DNA of 55,603 nucleotides from Vibrio sp. Y2-5 (lineage in GTDB: Bacteria > Pseudomonadota > Gammaproteobacteria > Enterobacterales > Vibrionaceae), in contig NZ_JACVEG010000013.1 of assembly GCF_014596725.1 (NCBI RefSeq), forward strand, positions 21,441-77,043, in the 5' to 3' direction. Position numbers and translations under genes: made by a program. Under the pieces are notes generated by a model, which saw nothing but the letters and a program-made list of their open reading frames with translations, was not told where the DNA came from and ran no database searches. Shown here one piece after another: positions 9,141 through 17,466 of the stretch; positions within the stretch are counted from its first letter, which is position 1; the number at the start of each line of letters is the position of its first letter.

Positions 9141-9233
9141 GAACGGGTATCAATAAGCAAACCCTATTTGCCATGGACGACAAATAGGAGCTCCAAGGAT
9201 GGATTTATGCGTGTTTGCGTTTGCTACCCGTTC
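9141..9233. repeat. 93-bp nested palindromic intergenic element
   Basis: The outer arms GAACGGGTA (9141-9149) and TACCCGTTC (9225-9233) are perfect complements. Just inside, AGCAAAC (9156-9162) pairs with GTTTGCT (9219-9225; it shares one base with the outer arm). Inside that is a complete hairpin, CCTATTTG (9163-9170) / CAAATAGG (9181-9188) with a 10-base loop. The element sits between the 3' ends of two convergent genes and accounts for most of the gap. It has no U-run, so it is not a classical terminator. It could be a dispersed MITE-like or ERIC-like repeat, or a structured 3'-UTR element. Confidence 0.6.
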
Positions 9234-9252
9234 GCAACCATCAACAGGTTAT

Positions 9253-9567
9253 TTATCGAGAACAGGGAACTCCGCGAGCTAACAAACCTGCAATAAAATC
9301 CAGTTCTTCTTTGCTCTGACCTTCACCCATTGCTTCTAGCCACACACATTCACTGTAGTGCTCAGCACGCAGCATCAAACGACAACCTTCAAAATCAATC
9401 AGCCATGAATGGAGATCTGCATCCTGTTGCTTCTCTACTGCTGTTGCAGACAACAAGGTAAGTAAACGCTCACCCATTGCAGGAAAACTATCAAACTCAA
9501 ACGCCTGAGTTTGAACAATCAATCGACCTTCTTGTGCCAGATATTCCTTTAAACCGAACTCAGCCAT
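9253..9567 (-). CDS. DUF3630 family protein, translationally coupled to recQ
   Basis: A 104-residue soluble acidic protein with no signal peptide or membrane segment. Its pattern, including DLHSWLIDFEGCRLMLRAEHYSECVWLE, matches what I recall of DUF3630. That family is encoded immediately downstream of recQ in Vibrio and Shewanella relatives. Its ATG lies within the last codons of recQ (8-base overlap, ATGGCTGA), so it should be made in proportion to RecQ. Function is unknown; the coupling suggests a link to DNA repair, but this is inference from position only. Confidence 0.75.
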   Translation of the reverse strand: MAEFGLKEYLAQEGRLIVQTQAFEFDSFPAMGERLLTLLSATAVEKQQDADLHSWLIDFEGCRLMLRAEHYSECVWLEAMGEGQSKEELDFIAGLLARGVPCSR

Positions 9568-11395
9568 GGTTGGTTAAATGCTCCTGAATTAAATCTAAGA
9601 ATGGATCGGCGTATTTTTCCAACTTACGCTGACCAACACCGTTGACTGCCAGCATTTCACCGTAAGATGTTGGCAGAATTTCCGCCATATCAATTAAGGT
9701 GGCGTCACTGAATACCACATAAGGTGGTAAACCATCTTCATCTGCAATGGATTTACGCAGTTTACGTAACTTGGCAAACAGCTTCTTATCGTAATTTTTG
9801 CTCGAAAGCTTATCGGATTTGGCAGCGCGAACAGCCGTGTCGAGACGAGGAACCGCCAGCTCTAACGTCATATCACCACGCAAAAGCGGACGAGCTTCTT
9901 CAGTAAGCTGAAGCGTCGAATTTCGAGTGATGTTTTGACACAGCATGCCTTTGTGAATTAACTGGCGGAAAATACTCACCCAGTAATCATGGCTGTGGTC
10001 ACGCCCGATGCCGTAGGTGGAAATTTTATCGTGACCATTTTCGCGAACGCGAATATTTTGCATTCCGCGCAACACTTCAACGGCATAACCAATACCGAAG
10101 TTTTGATTGATACGATAAACACATGACAACGCCTTGCGCGCTTCATCTGTCGCGTCAAAGTGCTTTGGCGGGTCAAGGCAGATATCGCAGTTGCCGCAAG
10201 GCTTTTCACGATACTCACCAAAATAATTAAGAAGAACCTGACGGCGACACGTCTGCGCTTCAGCAAAGTTACTCATCGCGGTCAGCTTATGAGTTTCAAC
10301 CTGCTTTTGAGGTCCTTCGTCTTTCTCGTCCAACATACGGCGAAGCCAAGAAATGTCGGCAGGATCGTAAAGCATCATCGCTTCTGCAGGTAAACCATCT
10401 CGTCCAGCTCGCCCCGTTTCCTGATAGTAAGACTCTATATTTCTTGGAATATCAAAGTGAACCACAAAACGTACGTTCGGTTTGTTAATCCCCATACCAA
10501 ACGCCACAGTCGCAACCACGATCTGAATATCATCTCGTTGAAAGGCTTCTTGCACGTAGGCACGTTCATCGACCTCTAACCCAGCATGGTAACTGGCCGC
10601 GCGGATGTGGTTGTTGCACAACTTCTCTGTCAGCATTTCCACTTTTTTACGGCTACCGCAGTAGATGATTCCGCACTGCCCTTTTTGCGTGCCCAAGTAG
10701 CGAATAATTTGAGAAACCGGTTTGTGCTTTTCAACCAAGGTATAGCGAATATTGGGGCGGTCAAAACTGCCCAGATAGATATGAGGCTCAGTCAGGTTTA
10801 GGCGATGCAGAATGTCGCTGCGAGTAGCGTCATCGGCGGTCGCAGTCAGCGCCATAATGGGCACATGGGGGAACAACTGCTTTAGCTGACCCAACAACGC
10901 ATATTCAGGGCGGAAGTCGTGCCCCCACTGAGAAATACAGTGTGCTTCATCCACCGCAATCATCGACAACGGAATATTATGCAAACGCTCGATAAACTCG
11001 TTAGTGAGTACTCGCTCGGGAGATACATAAATCAGCTTAACCAGTCCCGCATGCATACGGTTATAAACACTGATCAGCTCTTCACGGGTTTGCGTCGAGT
11101 TAACGCATTCCGCTGACACACCGTTCGCTTTCAACTGATCAACCTGGTCTTTCATCAGTGAAATCAGTGGCGAAATCACCACAGTGACACCAGAACGAAC
11201 CAAAGCTGGAATTTGGTAACAGAGTGATTTACCACCGCCGGTCGGCATGATCACAAGGCTGTCATTACCTTCAATCGCCGTATCAATAACTTCTTGCTGA
11301 CCGTCTCTGAAGGTTTGATAGCCGAATACGTCACGCAAGACATCTGTCGCAGTCAACGGTGACTCTGAATGTTCGGCAATTAAAGTGGCGGTCAT
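9560..11395 (-). CDS. recQ: ATP-dependent DNA helicase RecQ
   Basis: A 611-residue 3'-5' DNA helicase acting in RecF-pathway recombination and stalled-fork repair. After a short leader come the Q-motif region FGYQTFRDGQQEVID, Walker A MPTGGGKSLCYQ, motif Ia ISPLISLMKDQVDQL, DEAH-box VDEAHCISQWGHDFRPEY and motif VI QETGRAGRDG. A zinc-binding cluster follows (CRRQVLLNYFGEYREKPCGNCDIC), then a winged helix and a C-terminal HRDC domain ending near DPFLDLIQEHL. The start MTATLIAEHSE is preferred to the 15-codon-longer form because the length then matches E. coli RecQ (609). It overlaps the DUF3630 gene by eight bases. Confidence 0.97.
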   Translation of the reverse strand: MTATLIAEHSESPLTATDVLRDVFGYQTFRDGQQEVIDTAIEGNDSLVIMPTGGGKSLCYQIPALVRSGVTVVISPLISLMKDQVDQLKANGVSAECVNSTQTREELISVYNRMHAGLVKLIYVSPERVLTNEFIERLHNIPLSMIAVDEAHCISQWGHDFRPEYALLGQLKQLFPHVPIMALTATADDATRSDILHRLNLTEPHIYLGSFDRPNIRYTLVEKHKPVSQIIRYLGTQKGQCGIIYCGSRKKVEMLTEKLCNNHIRAASYHAGLEVDERAYVQEAFQRDDIQIVVATVAFGMGINKPNVRFVVHFDIPRNIESYYQETGRAGRDGLPAEAMMLYDPADISWLRRMLDEKDEGPQKQVETHKLTAMSNFAEAQTCRRQVLLNYFGEYREKPCGNCDICLDPPKHFDATDEARKALSCVYRINQNFGIGYAVEVLRGMQNIRVRENGHDKISTYGIGRDHSHDYWVSIFRQLIHKGMLCQNITRNSTLQLTEEARPLLRGDMTLELAVPRLDTAVRAAKSDKLSSKNYDKKLFAKLRKLRKSIADEDGLPPYVVFSDATLIDMAEILPTSYGEMLAVNGVGQRKLEKYADPFLDLIQEHLTNHG

Positions 11396-11708
11396 GCAAG
11401 CTCTCAGTGATGGGTAAAACCAATGATGGGTAAGCATCAAATTAGCCCGATATTGTAGAGACCTTTAACGGTGAATAAAACCGCTAAATGTATAAGAGAA
11501 TGGTGAACTCGAAACCGCGGCAAGAAAAGTTCGAGAAATCAGAGGTTCTACGAATGAGTGGTAAATTTCACCTGTCGATAATTCCTTAGCTGCACAGTCG
11601 GGTATTTTGTGTATATACTGCACACTCCTTTCGAAATATTCTGTAATACCTAGGTAAATGCGGCCATTTATAACTAGGTATCGAACAACTCTCAATCGAG
11701 AATAAACA
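11396..11708. other. Intergenic region between divergent recQ and rarD
   Basis: A 313-bp gap that should hold the promoters of recQ (minus) and rarD (plus). A short direct repeat of GATGGGTAA near 11412-11431 is visible. A candidate -10 lies within TGTATATACTGC at about 11611-11622. No RNA gene or convincing ORF was seen; the 88-codon minus-strand frame at 11465-11731 has no family resemblance and overlaps the rarD start. Confidence 0.5.
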
Positions 11709-12626
11709 ATGACTCCAGAAGAGCAAACCAACGCTAAAAAAGGCGTATTACTGGCTATCGGTGCTTACACAATGTGGGGGATTGCACCCATATATTTTAA
11801 AACCATTACTTTCGTTCCTGCTCTGGAAATCCTCAGCCATCGCGTTATTTGGTCATTTTTCTTTTTGGCGATCATCATCCATTTTAGTCACCAGTGGCGT
11901 AACGTTGTCAGCATTTTCCAGTCAAAATCTAAGATGTTATATCTGATTGCCACCGCTTTACTCATCGGTGCCAACTGGCTGATTTTCATCTGGGCAATTA
12001 ACGCCAACCACATGTTGGACGCAAGCTTGGGCTACTACATTAACCCTCTGATCAACGTTGTATTTGGCATGCTGTTTCTCGGTGAGCGATTACGTAAACT
12101 TCAGTGGTTTGCAGTAGCGCTGGCTGCAATTGGTGTTGCGATTCAAATCGTTGTGTTCGGCTCTGTCCCTGTGGTCGCGTTCGCGTTAGCAGTCAGTTTT
12201 GCGTTTTATGGATTATTGCGCAAAAAAGTCAGTGTTAACGGTCAGACTGGTCTGTTTATTGAAACCTTGGTACTGATACCAGCCGCTTTGATTTATCTGG
12301 CGTGGTTCGCGGACTCGGCCACCAGCTCAATGGCAGATAACGATTTACACCTCAACATACTGCTCATCAGTGCCGGTATCGTGACTACATTGCCTTTGCT
12401 CTGTTTTACCGGTGCAGCGACAAAACTGAAACTGTCGACCTTGGGATTTTTCCAGTACATAGGCCCAAGTTTGATGTTCTTGTTGGCCGTTCTGATTTAC
12501 GGAGAAGCATTCTCCACCGATAAAGCCATCACTTTCACCTTCATCTGGGGTGCGTTAGTAGTGTTCAGCTATGACGGTTTAACCCAAGGCAGAAAGCGCC
12601 CAGCAACGATTGTTGCAGCTAAGTGA
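11709..12626 (+). CDS. rarD: EamA-family transporter RarD
   Basis: A 305-residue inner-membrane protein with ten predicted membrane segments arranged as two EamA repeats. Characteristic RarD sequence includes KKGVLLAIGAYTMWGIAPIYFK at the N-terminus, NWLIFIWAINANHMLDASLGYYINPL, and LGFFQYIGPSLMFLLAVLIYGE in the second half. The length fits RarD (about 296). The family is named from a chloramphenicol-sensitivity phenotype, but its transported substrate is not established. It follows a 313-bp promoter region and is monocistronic here. Confidence 0.9.
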   Translation: MTPEEQTNAKKGVLLAIGAYTMWGIAPIYFKTITFVPALEILSHRVIWSFFFLAIIIHFSHQWRNVVSIFQSKSKMLYLIATALLIGANWLIFIWAINANHMLDASLGYYINPLINVVFGMLFLGERLRKLQWFAVALAAIGVAIQIVVFGSVPVVAFALAVSFAFYGLLRKKVSVNGQTGLFIETLVLIPAALIYLAWFADSATSSMADNDLHLNILLISAGIVTTLPLLCFTGAATKLKLSTLGFFQYIGPSLMFLLAVLIYGEAFSTDKAITFTFIWGALVVFSYDGLTQGRKRPATIVAAK

Positions 12627-12699
12627 TCGTTTTTTACAAGACATTCCTATAGCGACTGGTTAAGCTTGGTGAATTGCTGTTTATTTCGCCAAGCTTAAT

Positions 12700-13494
12700 A
12701 TGGACAAAATCCTCTACTCATCAACTCAACATCAAGGGATAAGTTTGATCGAAGCTGATTACCATCAGTTCGCTTTCGATCGCCACTATCACTTAGATTT
12801 TCACATTGGGTTAATGACCAGCGGACAGCAAAAATTTTCTCATCAAGGTACTCAACACAATGTCGGTTACGGTGACATTATTGTTATGCCGCCAGATGAA
12901 CTCCACGACGGCAGTTCTATCTTAGATACGGGCTATCAGGTACGCGTCTTTTCTATTGATCCAAAGTGGTTTACTGACAACCTAGAGTTCACGCAACCAA
13001 GTGACATGTTGAGCTTTAAACAGCTCATCATTAGCGATCCAAATCTGTTTGCCCCTCTTGCTCAATTACATCAAAAGCTGATGCAACCGAACTTGAGCCA
13101 ACTAGCGCTTGATTGCCTTCCTTATGAGGGTTTAGGTGGATTGGTTGAACGTTATGGTGCGTTAAAACAAAAGGCAGCCATCCCACTTGGAAAGCAGTCA
13201 CTGGCTACGCTGAAAGAGTATCTTCTTGCACATCTTGATCAGCCAGTCCGCTTAGAACAGCTCGCGAACCTTTGTTCGCTCAGCCCGACTCAGTTTCAAC
13301 GCCATTTCAAAGCCCGCATGAACATGACGCCCTACGCCTGGCTCACTCGTTTACGTATAGAACAGGGAATGAAGCTAGTAAAAAGTGGCTTGTCTGGCAC
13401 TGAAGTCGCAATGCAGGTTGGCTTCTACGACCAAGCACATTTCACCAAAGCTTTTAAACACTGCTACGGTATTTCTCCATCGGCAGTGAATTAA
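12700..13494 (+). CDS. AraC-family transcriptional regulator with N-terminal cupin sensor
   Basis: A 264-residue regulator. The N-terminal AraC-binding cupin (about residues 1-140) carries the pattern FDRHYHLDFHIGLMTSGQQKFSHQG and IIVMPPDELHDG. The C-terminal pair of helix-turn-helix motifs (about 165-264) includes RLEQLANLCSLSPTQFQRHFKA and the family signature VAMQVGFYDQAHFTKAFKHCYGISP. It lies 81 bp upstream of, and co-oriented with, a LysE-family exporter. This is a common pairing in which the AraC protein senses an amino acid or related ligand and activates export. The ligand is unknown. Confidence 0.92.
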   Translation: MDKILYSSTQHQGISLIEADYHQFAFDRHYHLDFHIGLMTSGQQKFSHQGTQHNVGYGDIIVMPPDELHDGSSILDTGYQVRVFSIDPKWFTDNLEFTQPSDMLSFKQLIISDPNLFAPLAQLHQKLMQPNLSQLALDCLPYEGLGGLVERYGALKQKAAIPLGKQSLATLKEYLLAHLDQPVRLEQLANLCSLSPTQFQRHFKARMNMTPYAWLTRLRIEQGMKLVKSGLSGTEVAMQVGFYDQAHFTKAFKHCYGISPSAVN

Positions 13495-13575
13495 ACATTT
13501 CACACTGTCAAAAATTTACAAGCCAACTAAGAGAGCCCAAGGCACAATCTCTTCATTCGAAGTAGGAGTTTTTAT

Positions 13576-14235
13576 ATGAATGAAGCCAGTATCCTTATCA
13601 CTCTAGCCGGAGTCCATTTCGTCGCACTGATGAGTCCGGGCCCCGATGTCGCATTAGTAGTGCAAAATGCCACTCGTTATGGCCGCCAAACTGGTATTTA
13701 CATCGCGCTTGGACTCTCTTTCGGCATATTGCTGCATTCACTTCTTAGCATTACCGGTATCAGCTATTTGGTTCACCAACAGCCCGTCTTGTTTGCTTTA
13801 CTGCAACTATGCGGAGGCAGTTATTTACTTTACCTCGGCTTTGGTGCGCTAAAAGCCACTATAGCGAACTGGAACTCAGTAGCAGAGATCACGCCTGCAG
13901 ATAAAAAAGCGCTGTTACTGAGCAATAAAAAACAGGCTTTTTCCCGTGGATTCATGACAAACATCCTGAATCCGAAAGCTCTGGTTTTCTTTGTAAGCTT
14001 AATGTCGACGCTGGTTCCGGCAAGTATGTCGATAACGGGAAAAGGCTTGGCCTTGCTTATCTTATGGGGGTTATCGCTAACTTGGTTTGCTTGCCTTGCG
14101 TGGATGCTTTCCACAGAACGCCTGCAAACAAAGCTCAACCGAGCAAGTCGCTATATTGATTTACTGTGTGGCGTCATTTTTTCTCTGATAGGTTTCACCA
14201 TTATTTGGCAGTCTCTGGCCGGTTTCATGCACTAA
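13576..14235 (+). CDS. LysE/RhtB-family amino-acid exporter
   Basis: A 219-residue inner-membrane protein with about six membrane segments. The N-terminal family motif MSPGPDVALVVQNATRYGRQTGIYIALG is present, as is the central NILNPKALVFFVSLMSTLV that typifies LysE/RhtB translocators. A good AGGAG Shine-Dalgarno lies 9 bases before the ATG. The substrate is probably an amino acid or derivative, but the sequence does not say which. The upstream AraC gene is the likely regulator and may be cotranscribed. Confidence 0.92.
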   Translation: MNEASILITLAGVHFVALMSPGPDVALVVQNATRYGRQTGIYIALGLSFGILLHSLLSITGISYLVHQQPVLFALLQLCGGSYLLYLGFGALKATIANWNSVAEITPADKKALLLSNKKQAFSRGFMTNILNPKALVFFVSLMSTLVPASMSITGKGLALLILWGLSLTWFACLAWMLSTERLQTKLNRASRYIDLLCGVIFSLIGFTIIWQSLAGFMH

Positions 14236-14314
14236 AGCCGGGCTAGAGTGAATGAAAATTCACATAATGTGAAAATTAACCCAATATAAGAGATAGCTGA
14301 TCACCCCGAGAGTT

Positions 14315-14332
14315 TGTGCGAGATCTCTCACA
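14315..14332. promoter_or_regulatory. GacA/VarA-type upstream activating palindrome for the Csr RNA
   Basis: TGTGCGAGATCTCTCACA is nearly palindromic and closely matches the UvrY/GacA site TGTGAGAGATCTCTTACA that I know from enterobacterial csrB. Its centre is about 167 bp upstream of the predicted RNA start, a typical distance. In Vibrio the cognate response regulator would be VarA of the VarS/VarA pair. Confidence 0.85.
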
Positions 14333-14456
14333 AACAGATAGGGAAATATCTCTTTCTACGTTAGAAATAAGATGCCACGAATAAGTAACTACATGATTTA
14401 ACTTAACAAGTTACTTTTTAGGCAAAAAATATCAGCATGCAAACGATTTCTTTGCG

Positions 14457-14484
14457 TTGCTGAATACCTCCTTGTCGGTATTAT
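14457..14484 (+). promoter_or_regulatory. Predicted sigma-70 promoter of the CsrB-like RNA
   Basis: TTGCTG at 14457-14462 (-35) and TATTAT at 14479-14484 (-10) are separated by 16 bp, which predicts a start near 14490. The first GGA motifs appear directly afterwards. The start is inferred, not mapped. Confidence 0.6.
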
Positions 14485-14489
14485 GAACC

Positions 14490-14906
14490 CTGTCGGAAGG
14501 ATGCTGACACGGAATAGAACACTAAGGATAGTGAACTTCAGGATGAAGTTACGGTTGTTCAGGATGAATAATCGGCATGGAAAGCGAAATGGACATTGAA
14601 CGGACTCATTCGTTACTAGGATGGTAGCGACAAGGGAATGGCAATGGACACCTCTGGATGAGGAAAGGACTTAACATCAGGATGATGTCAGGGACACCGC
14701 TCAGGGAACAAGTGATGTGAGCTAACGAGGATTGTTAGCAGATCAGGAAGATCATGGACACCGCTAGGATGGCGATGAAAGGATTGCGCTGAAGGAATAC
14801 AGCACACTTATCAAGGAATAGATGCAGGGAGCACCTATTAGTAGCCGGATTGCTGCAAGTAAGACTATAACCCCGAAGGGCTCGCGCCCTCGGGGTTTTT
14901 CTTTTT
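14490..14906 (+). ncRNA. csrB: CsrB-family regulatory RNA that sequesters CsrA
   Basis: About 415 bases with no ORF but roughly 27 GGA triplets. Many are in the form CAGGATG or AGGGA at the tip of short inverted repeats, for example ACTTCAGGATGAAGT, CATCAGGATGATG and CGCTAGGATGGCG. That is the exact architecture of CsrB/CsrC RNAs, in which each hairpin loop binds a CsrA subunit and so relieves CsrA repression of target mRNAs. It is preceded by a VarA-type activator site and a promoter, and it ends in a strong terminator. Vibrios usually carry several Csr RNAs; which paralogue (B, C or D) this is cannot be decided from this window. The 5' end is predicted. Confidence 0.92.
14871..14906 (+). 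terminator. Terminator of the CsrB-like RNA
   Basis: A GC-rich hairpin with arms CCCCGAAGGGC and GCCCTCGGGG around a TCGC loop is followed by TTTTTCTTTTT. Confidence 0.92.
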
Positions 14907-14931
14907 CTGCTCATAGCTAAATCGGCGACAC

Positions 14932-14957
14932 AAAAAACCTAGCACTTAGGCTAGGTT
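14932..14957 (-). terminator. Rho-independent terminator of uvrD
   Basis: On the minus strand, AACCTAGC / GCTAGGTT with a six-base loop is followed by a run of six T. It lies 25 bases past the uvrD stop. Confidence 0.85.
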
Positions 14958-14981
14958 CTTCTCACTATACATCTAGAGCGA

Positions 14982-17156
14982 TTACATGCGTTCCAGCTTA
15001 GCATAGGCAGTCACAAGCCATTTGATACCTTCACCGTTAAAGGCTACCTGAACGCGACTTTGCGGACCGCTACCCTCGAAGTTGATGATGGTACCTTCAC
15101 CAAATTTTGGATGTCGAACGCGAGATCCAAGCGTAAAGCCAGTCTCATTGAAGTTCTCTTTGACAACCGTCTGGCTAAAGCGACCACTGCTCGCTGGTCG
15201 GCTCACTTGGGCTTTCATACGCACTTCATCCAAACATTTCTCTGGCAGTTCACGAATAAAGCGTGAAGGTTTGTGGTATTTATCCTGTCCGTACAAACGG
15301 CGCATTTCCGCATAAGTGATGTAGAGCTTCTGCATTGCACGGGTCATACCCACATAACACAAGCGGCGTTCCTCTTCTAAACGCCCCGCTTCTTCGGCTG
15401 ACATCTGACTCGGGAACATCCCCTCCTCGACACCAACCATGAATACCATTGGGAATTCCAAACCTTTCGCACTGTGTAATGTCATCAGCTGAACAGCATC
15501 ATCAAACTCATCCGCCTGACCTTCACCAGACTCAAGCGCCGCATGAGTTAAGAATGCTGTCAGTAGCGTCATCTCTTCCGCTTCTTCCGGCTTTTCGAAC
15601 TGACGAGTTGCCGTTACCAGCTCCTCCAAGTTCTCAATTCGTGCCTTCGATTTTTCGCCTTTCTCTAGCTGATACATTTCAAACAAACCCGAGGATTTAA
15701 TCACGTGGTCAGTTTGCTCATGCAGGTTCATCTCTGCGCTATCGTCTTCCATAGCGTTAATCAGCTCAACGAAACGGCTTAATGCGGAAGCAGCACGGCC
15801 TGGTAGTACTTTTTCTTCAAGTAAAACAACGCTCGCATCCCACAGGGTGCAGCCACGGTCACGAGCAGCAAAACGAATAGTATCCAACGTTTTATCGCCC
15901 AGACCACGAGTTGGTGTGTTAACCACACGTTCAAAGGCTGAATCGTCGTTACGGTTTGCCATCAAACGCAGGTAGCTCAACGCATCTTTGATTTCCTGAC
16001 GCTCGAAGAATCGCATGCCGCCATAAATTCGGTATGCCAAACCCGCCTGAATGAGCGCTTCTTCCAGAACACGTGACTGAGCGTTATTTCGATACAATAT
16101 CGCCGTGTCTTCAAGAGCACCGCCATCTTCGTGCCACGCTTTGATTTTCCCAACCACAAAACGAGCTTCATCCAACTCGTTGTAAGCGGAGTAAACAGAA
16201 ATTGGCTCACCTTCGACACCATCAGTCCACAATTCCTTACCCATACGCTCGCTGTTGTTAGCAATAAGCGTGTTGGATGCTTCAAGAATCGTTTTGGTTG
16301 AACGGTAGTTCTGTTCCAGACGAATCGTATTCACACTTGGGAACTCAAGGGTAAACTTCTCAATATTCTCGATTTTTGCGCCACGCCAGCCATAGATAGA
16401 CTGGTCATCATCGCCCACAATCATCACGTGACTATCTTTGCCCGTCATCAAACGTAGCCATGCATATTGGATGTTGTTGGTATCCTGAAATTCGTCGACC
16501 AGAATGTGTTTAAAGCGAGCTTGGTAATGCTCACGAATGTGCTTATTATCACGCAATAACTCTAACGTTCGCAGCAAGATCTCTGCAAAGTCGACCAAAC
16601 CAGCACGATCACACGCATCCTGATAAGCGGTATAAATCTGCACGTAAGTTTGAGTCACAGGGTCGTGATAAGCATCGATATGTGCTGGGCGCAGACCTTC
16701 ATCTTTCTTGCCGTTAATCCACCAGGAAACTTGTTTCGCAGGCCACTGTTTGTCATCCAAGTTTTGCGCTTTTATCAAACGACGCAGTAGACGTATCTGA
16801 TCTTCAGAATCAATAATTTGGAAATCTTCTTGCAGCTTGGCATCCAAATAGTGAGCCCGAAGAATACGATGACAAATACCGTGGAAAGTACCATTCCACA
16901 TACCAGAAGCACTGCCCATCATTAGCTCTTCAATTCGACCACGCATTTCCGCAGCCGCTTTATTGGTAAAAGTTACCGACATAATTGAGAACGGTGACGC
17001 TTGCTCTACCGATAATAACCATGCAATGCGGTGTACGAGCACCCGCGTTTTACCACTGCCTGCGCCCGCCAGCACCAGCAAGTTTTCTAGTGGCGCAGCA
17101 ACAGCTTCGCGTTGTTTATCGTTTAAACCGTCGAGTAAAAGAGAAGGATCCATCAT
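14982..17156 (-). CDS. uvrD: DNA helicase II UvrD
   Basis: A 724-residue SF1A helicase that removes the UvrC-cut oligonucleotide in nucleotide excision repair and the nicked strand in mismatch repair. It begins LDGLNDKQREAVAAP and has Walker A AGAGSGKTRVLVHR, motif II VDEFQDTNNIQY, motif III GDDDQSIYGWRGA, motif IV EQNYRST, and LMTLHSAKGLEF. The C-terminal Tudor-like tail reads GSRVRHPKFGEGTI. The length equals the family norm (about 720). Two adjacent ATG codons can start the protein; the second gives the E. coli-like start MDPSLLLDG. A possible LexA site lies just upstream. Confidence 0.97.
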   Translation of the reverse strand: MMDPSLLLDGLNDKQREAVAAPLENLLVLAGAGSGKTRVLVHRIAWLLSVEQASPFSIMSVTFTNKAAAEMRGRIEELMMGSASGMWNGTFHGICHRILRAHYLDAKLQEDFQIIDSEDQIRLLRRLIKAQNLDDKQWPAKQVSWWINGKKDEGLRPAHIDAYHDPVTQTYVQIYTAYQDACDRAGLVDFAEILLRTLELLRDNKHIREHYQARFKHILVDEFQDTNNIQYAWLRLMTGKDSHVMIVGDDDQSIYGWRGAKIENIEKFTLEFPSVNTIRLEQNYRSTKTILEASNTLIANNSERMGKELWTDGVEGEPISVYSAYNELDEARFVVGKIKAWHEDGGALEDTAILYRNNAQSRVLEEALIQAGLAYRIYGGMRFFERQEIKDALSYLRLMANRNDDSAFERVVNTPTRGLGDKTLDTIRFAARDRGCTLWDASVVLLEEKVLPGRAASALSRFVELINAMEDDSAEMNLHEQTDHVIKSSGLFEMYQLEKGEKSKARIENLEELVTATRQFEKPEEAEEMTLLTAFLTHAALESGEGQADEFDDAVQLMTLHSAKGLEFPMVFMVGVEEGMFPSQMSAEEAGRLEEERRLCYVGMTRAMQKLYITYAEMRRLYGQDKYHKPSRFIRELPEKCLDEVRMKAQVSRPASSGRFSQTVVKENFNETGFTLGSRVRHPKFGEGTIINFEGSGPQSRVQVAFNGEGIKWLVTAYAKLERM

Positions 17157-17166
17157 GGCTTGGCTA

Positions 17167-17182
17167 CTGGTTATTTATACAT
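17167..17182. promoter_or_regulatory. Possible LexA (SOS) box upstream of uvrD
   Basis: Read toward uvrD, ATGTATAAATAACCAG matches CTGTATATATATACAG at 12 of 16 positions. It keeps one complete CAG half and a TG in the other. It lies 11 bp before the first uvrD ATG. uvrD is an SOS gene in E. coli, which supports the assignment, but the first base of the motif is wrong. Confidence 0.45.
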
Positions 17183-17397
17183 AATGACGACGATTATAAC
17201 CCTAAAATCCACCTAGATGCTCGTTAAACAAGCCATTTTCTTCCCAGATGTTTCAGACTAAAGAAAAAATAATTGAAGTTTTTTTGTACATATATTGCTA
17301 AAGAATTCATTCGCTTAACGATTTTTAAACCTCAATTTTTCTATTTTTTATTCCATTCATTGAAAGTTTTTTTTAGTAACGCCTCTCTTTTCTAATA

Positions 17398-17432
17398 AGC
17401 AAGTTCAATGATTAACAAGTTATTAACTTGCT
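17398..17432 (+). promoter_or_regulatory. Overlapping inverted repeats in the leader of the bufferin operon
   Basis: CAAGTTA (17416-17422) and TAACTTG (17424-17430) form a perfect palindrome around one base. The second arm can alternatively pair further upstream: AGCAAGTT (17398-17405) with AACTTGCT (17425-17432). The repeats end about 23 bases before the GAGGAA ribosome-binding site. They may be a repressor operator or a pair of competing RNA hairpins that control bufA expression. Confidence 0.45.
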
Positions 17433-17466
17433 ACATCAGGTAAGAATAATTCATGAGGAAGTGATG

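Noticed and set aside
9141..9233. Integron attC recombination site
   Set aside because: The ends lack the RYYYAAC and GTTRRRY core sites, no cassette array or integrase is nearby, and the neighbours are core genes.
11465..11731. 88-codon minus-strand ORF in the recQ-rarD gap
   Set aside because: No ribosome-binding site or family resemblance. It overlaps the rarD start and would occupy the promoter region.
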